Source of the DNA: Channallabes apus
Taxonomy: Eukaryota > Chordata > Actinopteri > Siluriformes > Clariidae
Length of the DNA: 64,000 nt
Direction of reading: 5' to 3'
NCBI GenBank assembly: GCA_030522415.1
Contig: CM060127.1
Span: 8,996,707 to 9,060,706 of the forward strand
Part shown: piece by piece, positions 1 to 11,600 of the stretch
How positions within the stretch are numbered: position 1 is the first letter of the stretch
How the letters are laid out: each line of letters opens with the position of its first letter
Program-made: the position numbers and the translations under genes
The notes under the pieces: model-generated
The model's input: the letters and a program-made list of their open reading frames with translations, nothing else
Databases searched by the model: none
What the model was told of the DNA's origin: nothing

Positions 1-450
1 ATTTACCGGTCGATCTACGTTCCTACCCTCACCTATGGTCATGAGCTGTGGGTAGCGACCGAAAGAACAAGATCACGAATACAAGCGGTCGAAATGAGTT
101 TCCTCCGCAGGGTGTCTGGGCTCTCCCTTAGAGATAGGGTGAGAAGCTCAGTCATCCGGGAGGGGCTCAGAGTAGAGCTGCTGCTTCTCCGCATCGAGAG
201 GAGCCAGATGAGGTGGCTTGGGCATCTATTTAGGATGCCCCCTGGACGCCTCCCTTGTGAGGGGTTCCAGACAAACCCCACCGGAAAGAGACCCCGGGGA
301 AGACCCAGGACACGCTGGAGGGACTATGTCTCTCGGCTGGCCTGGGAACGCCTTGGGATCCCCCCGGAAGAGCTGGAAGAAGTGGCCAGGGAGAGGGAAG
401 TCTGGGCATCCCTGCTGAAGCTGCTGCCCCCGCGACCCGACCTCGGATAA
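1..450 (+). pseudogene. LINE reverse transcriptase, C-terminal end
   Basis: The frame is open from the first base to a TAA at 448-450 and encodes about 149 residues. It looks like the C-terminal tail of a fish non-LTR retrotransposon ORF2: a TYGHELW-type motif, then an Arg-rich stretch (RSRIQAVEMSFLRR), then MRWLGHLFRMPP and RPRGRPRTRWRDY, the usual end of this class. The catalytic RT palm lies upstream, outside the window. The copy may be the 3' part of a longer element. I infer an RTE/L1-like group but cannot settle the clade. It is host-genome repeat sequence, not a host gene. Confidence 0.8.
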
Positions 451-508
451 GCGGAAGAAAATGGATGGATGGATGGATAATAATAATAATAATAATAATA
501 ATAATTAA
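451..508 (+). repeat. LINE 3' tail: (GGAT)n then (TAA)n
   Basis: Directly after the LINE stop codon come a short linker, GGAT repeats and about nine TAA/AAT units. Simple-repeat tails like this mark the 3' end of target-primed insertions, so the element probably ends here. Confidence 0.7.
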
Positions 509-2301
509 CATGAGCAAGATTACATCAGTTAGAGGCTCTAAATGTTGGTTTTGCAAAATTTTTGATTAATTGCCCGGCACTGGTCTGGATTGTGTTACTT
601 CATGCACTAGTTCCACAGCCATTTGCAAATGATTATAATGATTAATTTATTAATGAAGAAATTCTAAATTATAATGATTTATAGCTAATATTTAGTGTTG
701 TTGCGAGACAAGTTTGTTGTTGTTCTCATTTATGTTCATTTATGTTCTCTCTCTCTCTCTCTCTAAAAGTATGCAGCTGGTCTTTTTTTTTTTTTTTTTT
801 GAGGACCCAGACAGCACAATCTCCTCTCTCCGAGTCTCCTTCCACAAACATATGTCTCGCAACAAGAATTCTATATATTTTTTTCTTTTTTAGTTTTTTT
901 TTTAACAATTGCAGTTTTATAAATCTCTTAAACCTGTTTAAAAGTCTTAGATTATGTGGTGCATCTTCCATACAAGTCCCTGTGTATGAGCCGTTACTAT
1001 AGAAACAGTAACACGATGAACAGAACGAACGCATTAATATTTAAACGGTTCTTGTTAGAGCCGAACCTGCCCTCAGAGCAACGCTGTTACATAAAAATAA
1101 CTCGCTCCTTCTGATTGATCAGATATGAGACTTCAGCCACGCTGTGGTATAAATAACAGTTTTGGGATTTTTGAGTATACAGTACATTTTTGTGGCCCTT
1201 TAAGAAAGCTGAAGACCTGTTCGTTTGACTTCATGCTAGACATACTGTAGAAGTGTTGATAAATATATCAAGATGTGAGTAATTTTTATCCTGCCTACCG
1301 TAGTAACGTAGTGACAAAAGTGTTCGGCATGTGCCGAGTTTCATCAAACACTCAAGTGTAACAATCTATAGTCTTCTCATTCAAAGACCCCGCAGAGTTC
1401 ACAAATCCAGAGCATTTAAATACATCAAAGGAAAATGTTTTTTTTTTTTTTTTACCTAAGAGTCTCAAAAAATCTTAGGAACGTGGAGTTCCTGGACGCA
1501 CTCCATTACAGGTGATTCGACTTGGTATTGCTTTATGTCATCATTGTGTGTGCTAAGACGTATAATACGTATAGTATGTAACATGTACGAAACAAAGTAC
1601 AGGACTCCGCTGGTGATTGTGACAGGTTTGCAAACCTCGCACAGAGTAACAGGCTTTCCATATTTGGCCCAGTGAATAGCATAAGGTACACTCGGCCAGC
1701 ATTCAAATTAGATGGCATCAGCAGCTGCAAACTCAACCCTATCCTTGCCCTTCCTGAGGCCTGGCTTTGATCACTGGGCCCCCCACTGCGAGCCAACACA
1801 TGGCCACGGGTGCATACTAACTCAGGGCAAGGACTCAGCCACTTGGAAACAATCAAGAGGAAAAAGAGAAAATAGAGGCATTTGGAACAATGTCGGTGGT
1901 TTGGCAAGATCACACAGATTGGAGAAGTATTTGGTAATTGTTCAAAACCCAAATTAATCTTTAACACTGGAGCTGTTACAAAGCACAGTTTTTGGGCAGG
2001 CGCTCAGCAAGAATTATGTCCTTTGAAAGTCATTTGGCTTAATAATATCCCAAGGATGACCACATGGTTGCATTTAACAGTGCTCTTGCTTTGTTCTTCC
2101 GATCCGCAGTCTCAGAAGAAACTATTTATCAGCAGGTTTGTCACGGTTCATGACTGGCAGCTGTAGCTGTCAATCACCTACCTGTTGAGTGGCCTTGCAA
2201 CATCTAGACAAATGATGTGACAGGTGCAATCTCTGTGTTCAGTACCTGTACCTTTATAAAGCAACTAATAATCTTGAGAGGAACCGTAGAAAGAAGTGAT
2301 T
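509..2301. other. Non-coding stretch with poly-T and CT repeats
   Basis: AT-rich sequence with a CT run near 747-765, T runs near 783-800 and 1437-1453, and no open frame with convincing codon content or family match. No gene seen. Confidence 0.5.
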
Positions 2302-2303
2302 TA

Positions 2304-3927
2304 CAGTGGTGTGAAAAACTATTTGCCCCCCTCCTGATTTCTTATTCTTCTGCATGTTTGTCACACAAAATGTTTCTGATCATCAAACACATTTAACTAT
2401 TAGTCAAAGATAACACAAGTAAACACAAAATGCAGTTTTTAAATGAGGGGTTTTATTATTTAGGGAGGAAAAAAATCCAAACCTACATGGCCCTGTGTGA
2501 AAAAGTAATTGCCCCCTGAACCTAATAACTGGTTGGGCCACCCTTAGCAGCAATAACTGCAATCAAGCGTTTGCGATAACTTGCAACGAGTCTTTTACAG
2601 CGCTCTGGAGGAATTTTGGCCCACTCATCTTTGCAGAATTGTTGTAATTCAGCTTTATTTGAGGGTTTTCTAGCATGAACCACCTTTTTAAGGTCATGCC
2701 ACAACATCTCAATAGGATTCAGGTCAGGACTTTGACTAGGCCACTCCAAAGTCTTCATTTTGTTTTTCTTAAGCCATTCAGAGGTGGATTTGCTGGTGTG
2801 TTTTGGGTCATTGTCCTGCTGCAGCACCCAAGATCCCTTCAGCTTGAGTTGATGAACAGATGGCCGGACGTTCTCCTTCAGGATTTTTTGGTAGACAGTA
2901 GAATTCATGGTTCCATCTATCACAGCAAGCCTTCCAGGTCCTGAAGCAGCAAAACAACCCCAGACCATCACACTACCACCACCATATCTTACTGTTGGTA
3001 TGATGTTCTTTTTCTGAAATGCTGTGTTACTTTTATGCCAGATGTAACGGGACACACACCTTCCAAAAAGTTCAACTTTTGTCTCGTCGGTCCACAAGGT
3101 ATTTTCCCAAAAGTCTTGGCAATCATTGAGATGTTTTTTAGCAAAATTGAGACGAGCCTTAATGTTCTTTTTGCTTAAAAGTGGTTTGCGCCTTGGAAAT
3201 CTGCCATGCAGGCCATTTTTGCCCAGTCTCTTTCTTATGGTGGAGTCGTGAACACTGACCTTAATTGAGGCAAGTGAGGCCTGCAGGTCTTTAGATGTTG
3301 TCCTGGGGTCTTTTGTGGCCTCTCGGATGAGTTGTCTCTGCGCTCTTGGGGTAATTTTGGTCGGCCGGCCACTCCTGGGAAGGTTCACCACTGTTCCATG
3401 TTTTTGCCATTTGTGGATAATGGCTCTCACTGTGGTTCGCTGGAGTCCCAAAGCTTTAGAAATGGCTTTATAACCTTTACCAGGCTGACAGATCTCAATT
3501 ACTTTTGTTCTCATTTGTTCCCGAATTTCTTTGGATCTTGGCATGATGTCTACTGTAGCTTTTGAGGTGCTTTTGGTCTACTTCTCGGTGTCAGGTAGCT
3601 CCTATAAAGTGATTTCTTGATTGAAACAGGTGTGGCAGTAATCAGGCCTGGGGGTGACTACAGAAATTGAACTCAGGTGTGATAAACCACAGTTAAGTTA
3701 TTTTTTAACAAGGGGGGCAATCACTTTTTCACACAGGGCCATGTAGATTTTGAGTTTTTTTTCTCTCTTAATAACGTAAACCTTCATTTAAAAACTGCAT
3801 TTTGTGTTCAATTATGTTATCTTTGACTAATAGTTAACGGTTTTTGATGAGCAGAAACATTTAAGTGTGACAAACATGCAAAAGAATAAGAAATCAAGAA
3901 GGGGGCAAATAGTTTTTCACACCACTG
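2304..3927 (-). mobile_element. Tc1-like transposon A1, full length
   Basis: The element is bounded by CAGTGGTGTGAAAAACTA and its inverted copy and flanked by TA on both sides (2302-2303 and 3928-3929), the Tc1/mariner target duplication. The inverted repeats are about 210 bp each. Each holds an outer direct repeat and a related inner one (CTGTGTGAAAAAGT...), that is, IR/DR organisation as in Sleeping Beauty-type elements. Length is 1,624 bp. The single transposase gene inside is uninterrupted. The same family recurs at 46.0-46.7 kb and 51.8-53.3 kb. Confidence 0.95.
2522..3544 (-). CDS. Tc1-family transposase (DD34E), intact
   Basis: This 340-residue protein has the usual Tc1 transposase length. 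Residues 1-50 form a paired-like helix-turn-helix (KGYKAISKALGL). A GRPTKI motif lies near 59-64, followed by a second HTH. The DDE catalytic domain has D153 (LWTDETK), D244 (QQDNDPKH) and E279 (DLNPIEMLW). Exactly 34 residues separate the last two, giving DD34E. The glycine-rich [12 protein letters not shown] box lies at 187-198. The enzyme would bind the terminal repeats and do cut-and-paste transposition at TA sites. The start Met lies at 3542-3544. The stop falls just inside the left inverted repeat. There are no frameshifts or stops, so activity is possible but unproven. Confidence 0.95.
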   Translation of the reverse strand: MPRSKEIREQMRTKVIEICQPGKGYKAISKALGLQRTTVRAIIHKWQKHGTVVNLPRSGRPTKITPRAQRQLIREATKDPRTTSKDLQASLASIKVSVHDSTIRKRLGKNGLHGRFPRRKPLLSKKNIKARLNFAKKHLNDCQDFWENTLWTDETKVELFGRCVSRYIWHKSNTAFQKKNIIPTVRYGGGSVMVWGCFAASGPGRLAVIDGTMNSTVYQKILKENVRPSVHQLKLKGSWVLQQDNDPKHTSKSTSEWLKKNKMKTLEWPSQSPDLNPIEMLWHDLKKVVHARKPSNKAELQQFCKDEWAKIPPERCKRLVASYRKRLIAVIAAKGGPTSY

Positions 3928-3929
3928 TA

Positions 3930-4280
3930 TATCTTATCCTTATGTTATATCTTATCTTCAGCTTTTACACCATATGCAGGCTTTATAAGCACATCACATT
4001 TTTTTTCTATGTTCTATTTCCGATATTTTATTTCTTCTTTATAAAGAAATATCAAATGCGTAAACATTGTGGATGATACAAGAACAGTAAAAAGCAAAAT
4101 CAAGTAAAATGCCCGGAATATTTATTCCGGTTCTCTCATTTCGACAACTCAGGAAATAATGCAGTACTGTACAGTATATCTCACATATAACAAGATATAA
4201 AGGTTATGAGCACCAACTGAAATACTACTATAATGCATACAAAATCAAAAGAATTAAATAAATGAGCAGAAATGATGGAA
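3930..4280. other. Non-coding AT-rich spacer
   Basis: AT-rich sequence between Tc1-A1 and a SINE. I see no gene or recognisable repeat in it. Confidence 0.5.
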
Positions 4281-4620
4281 GCGGCACGGTGGTGTAGTGG
4301 TTAGCACGGTCGCCTTGCACCTCCAGGGTCTGGGTTCGATTCCCGTCTCCGTGTGCATGGAGTTTGCATGTTCTCCCCGTGCTTGGTGGGTTTCCTCCGG
4401 GTACTCCGGTTTCCTCCCACAGTCCAAAGACATGCAGGTTAGGCTAATTGGCGTTCTTAAATTGCCCGTAGTGTGTGAGTGTGTGTATGTGTGTGTGCCC
4501 TGCGATGGATTGGCACCTGGGTGTACCCCGCCTAGTGCCCGAAGTCTCCTGGGATAGGCTCCAGGTCCCCCGTGACCCTGAACACAGGATTAAGCGGTAT
4601 AGAAAATGAATGAATGAATG
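4281..4620 (+). mobile_element. V-SINE (tRNA-derived, DANA/Mermaid-like)
   Basis: The tRNA-like head carries an A box (TGGTGTAGTGG) and a B box (GGTTCGATTCC). It is followed by the V-SINE core (GGAGTTTGCATGTTCTCC ... TTTCCTCCGGGTACTCC) and a tail ending in GAATGAATGAATG. This copy has one B box, unlike the subfamily at 14.8, 28.1 and 45.4 kb. SINEs of this kind are transcribed by Pol III and moved by a partner LINE. Confidence 0.9.
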
Positions 4621-4929
4621 AAATGATGGAATGAAATGAAATTACACAAATGATTAAATAAAGCATGCATAAAAAAATTTAAATTATTCTTTTAAGTCTT
4701 TAAAAATATTGTGAATGTCAACCAATACTTTGGAAAAGCTTTTCAAATCCATCCATCCATCTTCAACCACTTATCCAAAGTCACAGGCTTTTCAAACGGC
4801 ACATAAGAATTGATATATAATAATATAACATATAAACATATAAATGATCTATAAATAAATGATCAATATATGAATTCTGGTCATTATATATGATCAATGA
4901 AGAATGGGACAAAAACATCCGCCGAGAGA
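4621..4929. other. Non-coding, with a small SINE-tail fragment
   Basis: A (CCAT)n stretch followed by a tail-like piece at about 4747-4793 resembles the reverse strand of a SINE 3' end. The rest is AT-rich without features. Confidence 0.4.
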
Positions 4930-5369
4930 AACACAGAACTTTTGGGTCCATATCCAGCAAACTCCCCAGACCTTAATCCCATTGAGAACTTGCAAACCTG
5001 GACAATCCTCAAAAGGCGGGTGGACAAACAAAAACCCACAAATTCTGTCAAACTCCAAGCACTGAATATATAAGAATGGGCTTGTGGATGTGGTTTAATT
5101 AATGTGGTTCAGAAGTTGATGGACAGCATGCAAGGGCGAATTGCGGAGGTCTTGAAAAAGAAGATTTGCAACACTGCAAATATTGACTCTTTGCATAAAC
5201 GTAATATAATTGCCAATAAAAGCCTTTGGCACTTACGAAATGCTTGTAATTATACTTCAGTATACCAGAGTAATATGACAGAAAGATCTAAAAACATTGA
5301 AGCAGCAGACATTGTGAAAATTAATATTTGTCATTTTTTGTGCCAACTTTTCGCCGCAGCAGTCCATGT
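4930..5369 (+). pseudogene. Decayed Tc1-like transposase, C-terminal remnant
   Basis: Translation gives a [13 protein letters not shown] motif (the DDE glutamate region) near 4965-4990, then an in-frame stop, then VQKLMDSMQGRIAEVLKKK, the usual C-terminal helix of another Tc1 family. Downstream sequence up to about 5369 looks like its degraded terminal repeat. Catalytic aspartates and the 5' half are absent. Confidence 0.7.
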
Positions 5370-5889
5370 AGTAAAGAATAAATACACAATTAAGGGTATT
5401 CAGCTTTACTCTCATTGACTTCACCTTATATAAAGGTTTATATTGATACAGTTAACAATAAACCCTCCACACATGTCATTCCCTACACATAATTCCAAAG
5501 GTTTTGCCTGATGAGACAGCTGTAGCACTTTTTTTTTAGTACGTCTTTATCAGCAGGATAAAGGATTACTGTTACAAAGACCATAAAACAGGAACGCTCT
5601 GGTACGTGACCCAGAGCATGACAGCAGGCCAATAAATGCAGTCGCTTATGATGTCATCTGCTCGATTACAGAGTGATTAAGCACATTACAATAACCTTTA
5701 TTACATTCTTCTGTAATGTATTATGCATGCACAAGCAGGAATCCAAACTGGAAAGAAAAAAAGATGTTCTGGTAAATTAGAAACTGAGTTTGTACTGGAC
5801 TTTGGACAAAATGTACATAAGTAATTTCAGGTTTTGATTGCAATCAAGTGATTTAAAGGAAGGGGAATAAAATGATCCACTTTTAAGGG
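5370..5889. other. Non-coding
   Basis: No gene seen. It includes a T run near 5529 and AT-rich sequence between two Tc1 remnants. Confidence 0.4.
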
Positions 5890-6810
5890 ATACACATTAA
5901 CCACTGCTGTGAACATAAAACAGTTTTTTTTATGTTTTCCCTTTGATTCAGACCTCAATCTGGCCTAACAAAAGTCAGGAGAGTCAAATTATTGGTTTGC
6001 ATGAGGCAAAGAAAACAACTAAGAAGAAGATTTTTAATTACTGGACCTGGTTTAAGAACTGTCCAATGCATTGTTAAAAACTTGGATTATACTGATGAAC
6101 TCTCAGCTTCATTAAAGAAAGAAATGATGGTCAGACAATACATAAATATTTAGTGAAGTTGCATTGTAAAAAAAAAAAAAAAAAAAAAGGACAGTAGAAA
6201 CCAAGCTATGATTAATAGTGACAGTAGAAGCATTTCCACGCACACACAGTGATATGAGATTTGACAGGATTGGGACTTAACAGCTGTACAGCCATAAGAA
6301 AACCACTTGGTAGTGAAACTCCTCAGAAAAAAAAGGTTTCAGTTTGCTAGGGAGCATAAAGACTGGACTTTGGAGCAATGATAAAAGGTCATGTGGTCTG
6401 ATGAGGCCAGATCGACCCTATTCCAGAGTCATGAGTGCATCGGGAATCAAAGGGAAGCAATGCACCAATCATGCATAGTGTCCAGTGTACAAGCCTCTGG
6501 AGACAGTGTTATGATCTGGGGTTGTTTCAGTTGCTCAAGTCTAGACTCAGCAACATTATGTGGCAATAAAATGTCAAAAGTCATGTGACGACTAGAATGT
6601 ACCGAATGACCAGGTTATCACATCTATGGAGTTTTTCTTTGTTGATGGCATGGACATATTTCAGGACTCGAATAGTTGAAAGAGAGATTTGGAAGCATGA
6701 GGAATCATTTTCACACATGAATTTGCCTCCACATTGTGCGCTGTAATCAAAACTAAAGATGATCAAATGAAGTAATAGTGTGTGTGACTTTTTTTTGACC
6801 AGATAGTGTG
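5890..6810 (+). pseudogene. Decayed Tc1-like element (second family)
   Basis: The best-kept part is 6391-6588, where MWSDEARSTLFQS and GDSVMIWGCF match the first catalytic aspartate region and the glycine box of Tc1 transposases. Other parts are broken by stops and a 20-base A run at about 6170-6188. The right edge (GACCAGATAGTGTG, then TA) looks like a terminal repeat. The left edge is uncertain. Confidence 0.65.
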
Positions 6811-6824
6811 TAATAGTTATTCAA

Positions 6825-7065
6825 GTTTCAAGTTTTATTGTCATATGCACATTAAAGAATCATGTTCCCCCCTGTACAATGAAATTCTTCCTTTGCTGTC
6901 CACCTAATGAATACCGCTAAAAAAGCAGAAAATAAAATTTAAATAGTAAAAATAAATATGGGTATAAAAAGAATAGGTATATAAAAAGGATATATATCAA
7001 CATAGAATTAAGCCAGAATATAAAAAATATGCCAAATTATGAAATGAATATAAAAAAATATATAG
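6825..7065. repeat. Dispersed fish repeat
   Basis: The stretch starts with TTCAAGTTTTATTGTCATATGC and TACAATGAAATTCTTCC, motifs that recur widely in fish genomes as the end of a dispersed retroelement, followed by AT-rich sequence. Class is uncertain. Confidence 0.45.
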
Positions 7066-7184
7066 CTCATATTTATATAATCATTTATATAATCGTATAA
7101 TAGTTATACCGAAAAACTGAATGTAAGCGATATCATTAAAGGCGTTTATGTATCTTTGTTTGTTTTTTATTTCTTTAACTATTC

Positions 7185-7725
7185 AGTCTCTGTAAGGACT
7201 ACTGATCACAAAGTCCCAGGTTTAAACCCTGAAGAAAGCCCTTAACCCTCAACTGCTCAGATGTATAAGGAGATAAAGTGTAAATTCTTCTGGATACAAG
7301 TGCCTGCGAAATACCATAAATGTAAATATAAATGTAAATGTTAGGTATCCTATAAATGCTGTAAATGTAAAAGGAGAAATAACTTCATGCCACTTGTGAT
7401 GTCAAGTCAGAATGATGAACATGCTTTGTGTGCTTGGTGAAAAAAAAAATCAATCAAGCCATCTTTTTAGAATTAAGTTCACTAAAATTGAAGTTACGCC
7501 TTCATTTAAAGAATAAAGAATTTCGCTCTGCGATAATGTACATTCTTTATTCTTTGCATATCCCTGCTTTGTTAGTAGGCTGGGGTTAGAGCCCAGGGTC
7601 AGCCATTATACGGCACCCCTGGAGCAGACAGGGTTAACGAACCAACAGCAGCAACGTGGTGGAGCTGGAGTTCGAACCGCCGAGCTTCTGATCAGAGCCT
7701 TAACACACTGAACCACTATCACACC
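7185..7725. repeat. Two SINE-like fish repeat fragments
   Basis: 7185-7340 contains the fish repeat pattern ending in AATGTAAATATAAATGTAAATG. 7560-7725 contains GGTCAGCCATTATACGGCACC, GGAGTTCGAACCGCC and CTTAACACACTGAACC, a tRNA-like B box and reversed A box. Both are decayed dispersed repeats and not genes. Confidence 0.5.
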
Positions 7726-9639
7726 CCCGCCCCCATTTTTTAAATGAATGGTGATCACATCCCTTTAAATCTTTCTTCAGCTTTGCATCATCTGATAATG
7801 CCTTTCATTATTTTCATATAATTTACTGACTAATTTCCATTTGCTGCAATTCATTTAATTAGTTACTACAACTGAATATGCCCTACAACCACGTCACCGC
7901 CACACTGACGGCGTGAGACTAGACAACGTTGCACGAAGGAATGTCAACTGTAAAGAGAAAAGAAATGAGACAAAGCGCATTTCAGTCTCTCAGCAGCATG
8001 TCACTGTATTTGTTGGGCGATCAGTCGGTTTAAAGCATTTCAGGAGCTGTGACAGACTAATATGCGCCTCACGTGTTCAATAAAAAGGTGATGACAGCCA
8101 TGTTGGTTGAATGAGACGCTGAAGAAAAGCACTGGGCTCTGCAGGTGTTCCTTTGGCCTTTAATCACGGTGGCTGAGAGACTGCATGCTGTTTGGCGGGG
8201 TGATTGGGTCGGGAAAACTGGACATGCTTTTATCTTAGAGCAACAAGTTGCAGTCACAATAAGGACAACAGCAACAAAAAAATGGTTTTAGATTTGTATA
8301 GCCAGAGTCAGTTAGTGTTCTTTTCTTTTTTTTTATATATCTTTTCTTATACTTTTGCAACACATTCACAACACAATGCATTATACATCAATATAGACGT
8401 GATACCTTTTTTTTATCTTTTACCTCCTTTTTTTTATTATAAATTATTTATATCACCGATCTCAGAACTACTAAAGAATTCATTCTGATGTCATGATAAA
8501 AGTCCCCTTGACAGGAAAACGCATTCTCTTCCCTCAGAATCCTTCTCTGTTGGTTTTTGTTACAGCTGCCAGTCCAGATTTAGGCCTCCTTGTAGGCTTT
8601 GCTTAAAACGGGCTTATCTTTCGAGGGGCATGATCAGTGGACAAAAGCCCATTTAGATGTTAAAACTCTGCGGAGTTCTTTTAATACATACAAAAATACA
8701 TATATATACATATATATATATATATATTCCTGCAAAACAAGTCCAAGGCAATTAAACGTCCCATTAACAGAACATTGTGATGGAGAAAAAAATAAATCCT
8801 AACAATAAAGGAAATATTAATTTTTAGAGACAGAACCAGACAAGACAGACAGGAAGAGAGACGAATAAAGATGATATTTATGGATATGCTCTTCGAAGCC
8901 GAGAGAGAAGCCCAATCTGTTGAACAATACTTGAGCTATTTTCAGTGATTGGGACATCATAAAGAGAGGGCGGGCGTCTTTGGTGTATTGATAAGCTGCT
9001 CTTTTAAGTATTTGAGAGTCTTGGGAGAAGAGGAACCCAAAAGCCTGTCAAAGTGTATTTCGGAGTCCTGCTGGTATCTTTTGTCATCGCTGAATATATC
9101 GTGGCTAACAATCCACCAAGTGGATTAGGCACAGAGGATTAAATGATTTGCCGCCTGAAGTTTACTTAATACCAAACCGGTCATTAATGTTACAATATGC
9201 ATAAAGGAAAGCATAAAATAAATGCATTTTCGCTCCATTTGGCTAGTTTGGAGGTTGCGTTTAAACCACAAAGGTGTATCTAGCAAGAGATAAACGAAAC
9301 AGACGAACGAGTGACATCGTGTAGACTTTGTTAAATCGAACAACACACGGAGAGCGCAGAGAGCACAGAGAGGAAAAATACACAAAAGATTGTCGTTATT
9401 TCCAGTTTGAGATTGTAGCCTGGTTAAAGCAGTCAAAACTATTCATGTGCTAGTGTTGAAAAAAAAAAAAAAAGAAGAAGAAGAAGAAAGAGGGTCATAA
9501 CAGAATCATAGGTACAAAAATTGTAAGCCACAAATAAAAGATAAAGGTGAGAAAATAGAAAAAGAAAAGAGAGCAGGAGCGAGACGTAACAGCAGCTATC
9601 ACACGTGGTGGTGAAATATTACACAAACGATGCACCTAC
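7726..9639. other. Non-coding; possible conserved element at 8880-9130
   Basis: There are no coding features. A TA microsatellite lies at about 8697-8727 and an A/GAA repeat near 9460-9488. The stretch 8880-9130 has balanced composition without low complexity, which can mark conserved regulatory DNA, but nothing here proves it. Confidence 0.35.
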
Positions 9640-10619
9640 CATGTTCACGTGGGGTCAGGACTGTATGTGGTACCTATACTGAAGCGAAGACTATTCCAAT
9701 TGTCTTTCCACAGATTGGGTCCAGTGCTACGCAGTCTGCGGCATGCCCAGCCGCCATCTTTAATATTGGCTGGATTCAGCTGGCGATCCGCCTCTTCCCT
9801 CCATCGTCCCTTTCTTTCGTCTGCTTTCAACTCTAGCCCCCTTTTAAGACTGTTATTGAAGGGAGGTCCTCTTTTCTTACTGAAATCATATCACCGTATT
9901 GACAGGCTCCTGGGCCGCTCGATAGGAGGGCGGCGTGAACATGGAGTTCTGGCTGCTTACGCCTCATCACGGCGCTCATTTTCTGAGCATGCTCGATTCC
10001 AAACGTATCCGGCGAAAAAACAAAAATTCATCCCTGATATGAGGCCTTTGATCTGATGAAGGCCTGAATTTAAAGCCCCCCCCCCCCCCCCCCCCCCCCC
10101 CACGCTCTTTCCATCGCAAGACGTGTTTGAAGATGCCATTTTCTCAGATGTTCCATGTAATGAGATTTAGAGTGCAATGATTAATCTAGGCCAATTTTAT
10201 ACACACAAGGAGCTCTGCACACAAAAGACGAAGACGTAGATGGACTCTGACTGATCAAATGAAGTTTTCTCTACGCGTCCTCATTTTCGCAAATTGCAAA
10301 AGGAAAAAATGTATCCGAACTGAACAAGAGCTCGGCTGGAGCTCTTTGATCGTGGTTCCCAGAGAGCCAATTGATCTAAGAAGCCTTCGACCCTAATTTT
10401 TTGAAGTACGGCCAATCTTCATTTTGTTTTTGCGTCCGTTTTTTTTTTTTTTTTTTTTCCGCATGTCCACCGTCCATGCGACAATAACCGAGTTTATCAT
10501 CCCTTCATCCCTTACCCGTTTTGCATTGTTTGGCGCTTAATGCTAATCTTGTTAGCTCAGTCTCAGTCTTATTTCATGGAGTAGTTATGGCTAAGTCTCA
10601 AAATGGACGATGCTCTCAC

Positions 10620-10670
10620 CTGCCTCTCCTGCTGGGTGTCTCCTCCGCCGTGATTTCCAAGATCCGCCAT
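10620..10670 (-). CDS. Candidate first coding exon (17 codons), unknown gene
   Basis: On the minus strand, ATGGCGGATCTTGG in a fair Kozak setting starts a 17-codon open stretch (MADLGNHGGGDTQQERQ). It ends exactly at CAG|GTGAGA, a strong splice donor in phase 0. The setting is CpG-rich. No known family is recognised in so short a peptide. It could be an alternative first exon, a separate gene, or chance. Confidence 0.35.
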
Positions 10671-11336
10671 GACCGGACGCGGTCGCTTACTTGCCACCCC
10701 AGAGTACTTTGTAATACTCATGGATCTGTTTCAGGTCCTCACTACGGTGTTGGTAAAAGATGTGCATCTTTACTTTATGTTGAAGCTTCGGCGCTTGCAG
10801 CTGATTGGTGGACGCTGAGGACCAGATGATAGACCTTGAAAACCCTACTGTAACTATGGCAACAGACCCCACAGGCACAAGTGTTTTTTTTTCCGCTTCT
10901 AATTGCACAGTAAACATTAGGACGTGGAGCGGGATGTGATCACAGTATGAGATGAGACTCGGCGGTGGGTGTGGTGGAGGGGGGACGGTTAGAAAAATCA
11001 AACAAGCTTTGAAAATGAAAGGGCAGCTGTGCGATGCCAGTGCGGTCCATCCTGAGCGGGATAACACACACACACACAAAAAAAACAACACAGAAGGACA
11101 CCGCCAATAGAACACCAGTCCTTCGTACGACACTGTTAACACAACAGCAATTTACATTTATTTGTTGGTAGAGTTCAATTAAAAAGGAAATAGCTAAGAA
11201 AGGCAAAGCGAAATCGAAGAGCGAATACAGAAGGGGAAAAAATATCGGCGGAGACAGATGAGAATGGTGGAAAGAAAAATGTGGAGGGGGGAGAAGATGA
11301 TATTGCCTTTGTTGGGTAATGTTATCAGCTGCTTAC

Positions 11337-11421
11337 CTTTCATACAGATTTCACACTTGCTTGTCTGGTAGCAGCCAGGGTCAGAGGCAGCAAACTCTTC
11401 CCACAATGCCCGATTTTCCAT
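11337..11421 (-). CDS. Candidate first coding exon (28 codons), unknown gene
   Basis: On the minus strand an ATG at 11419-11421 opens 28 codons beginning MENRALWEEF and ending SKCEICMK, followed by one base and the donor G|GTAAGC (phase 1). The composition (Trp, Cys, Glu-rich) and the exact donor look like real coding sequence. The CxxC pair could be half of a zinc site completed in the next exon. A tiny upstream reading frame (ATG TTT TGA) precedes it. I do not recognise the protein. The phase differs from the exon at 10620-10670, so the two cannot be simple alternatives joined to one shared exon in the same frame. Confidence 0.4.
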
Positions 11422-11600
11422 TCAAAACATCCTTGGTGTTGCCTGCCACTCGCATTTGCGTAGACGCCACCGCACTTTAAGCAAATTCGCTATACACACT
11501 TTGTGTTGTTCGCCGGACCACTCGTCCCGCTGCTTTCAGGATCGCATTGGCTGGCGGTGGACGGCTACCAAAGAGACGGTTAGGATCCCGCACGCTGCAT

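Larger units (their letters stand above)
9640..11600 (-). promoter_or_regulatory. CpG-rich promoter-like region of an unidentified gene
   Basis: The stretch is richer in GC and CpG than its surroundings and almost free of recognisable transposons. On the minus strand it has CCAGCCAATATT followed by AAGATGGCGGC (about 9750-9775), which is a CCAAT box beside a YY1-type motif, and a second CCAAT box (GCCAGCCAATGCG) near 11550. Two ATG-initiated segments ending in good splice donors lie within it. A 26-C run lies at 10076-10101 and a T20 run at about 10439-10458. I infer a host gene promoter reading leftwards. I could not identify the gene. Confidence 0.5.

Noticed and set aside
1533..1967. Minus-strand 144-codon open frame
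   Set aside because: Long for chance but with no domain, no start context and no neighbours; overlapping open frames on the other strand look equally good.
4281..4360. tRNA gene from the tRNA-like head
   Set aside because: It is the V-SINE head: cloverleaf pairing is broken and it continues into the SINE core without a terminator.
9957..10139. Minus-strand frame beginning MASSNTSCDGK
   Set aside because: It runs straight into the 26-base C/G run, giving poly-Gly; no donor at a sensible place.
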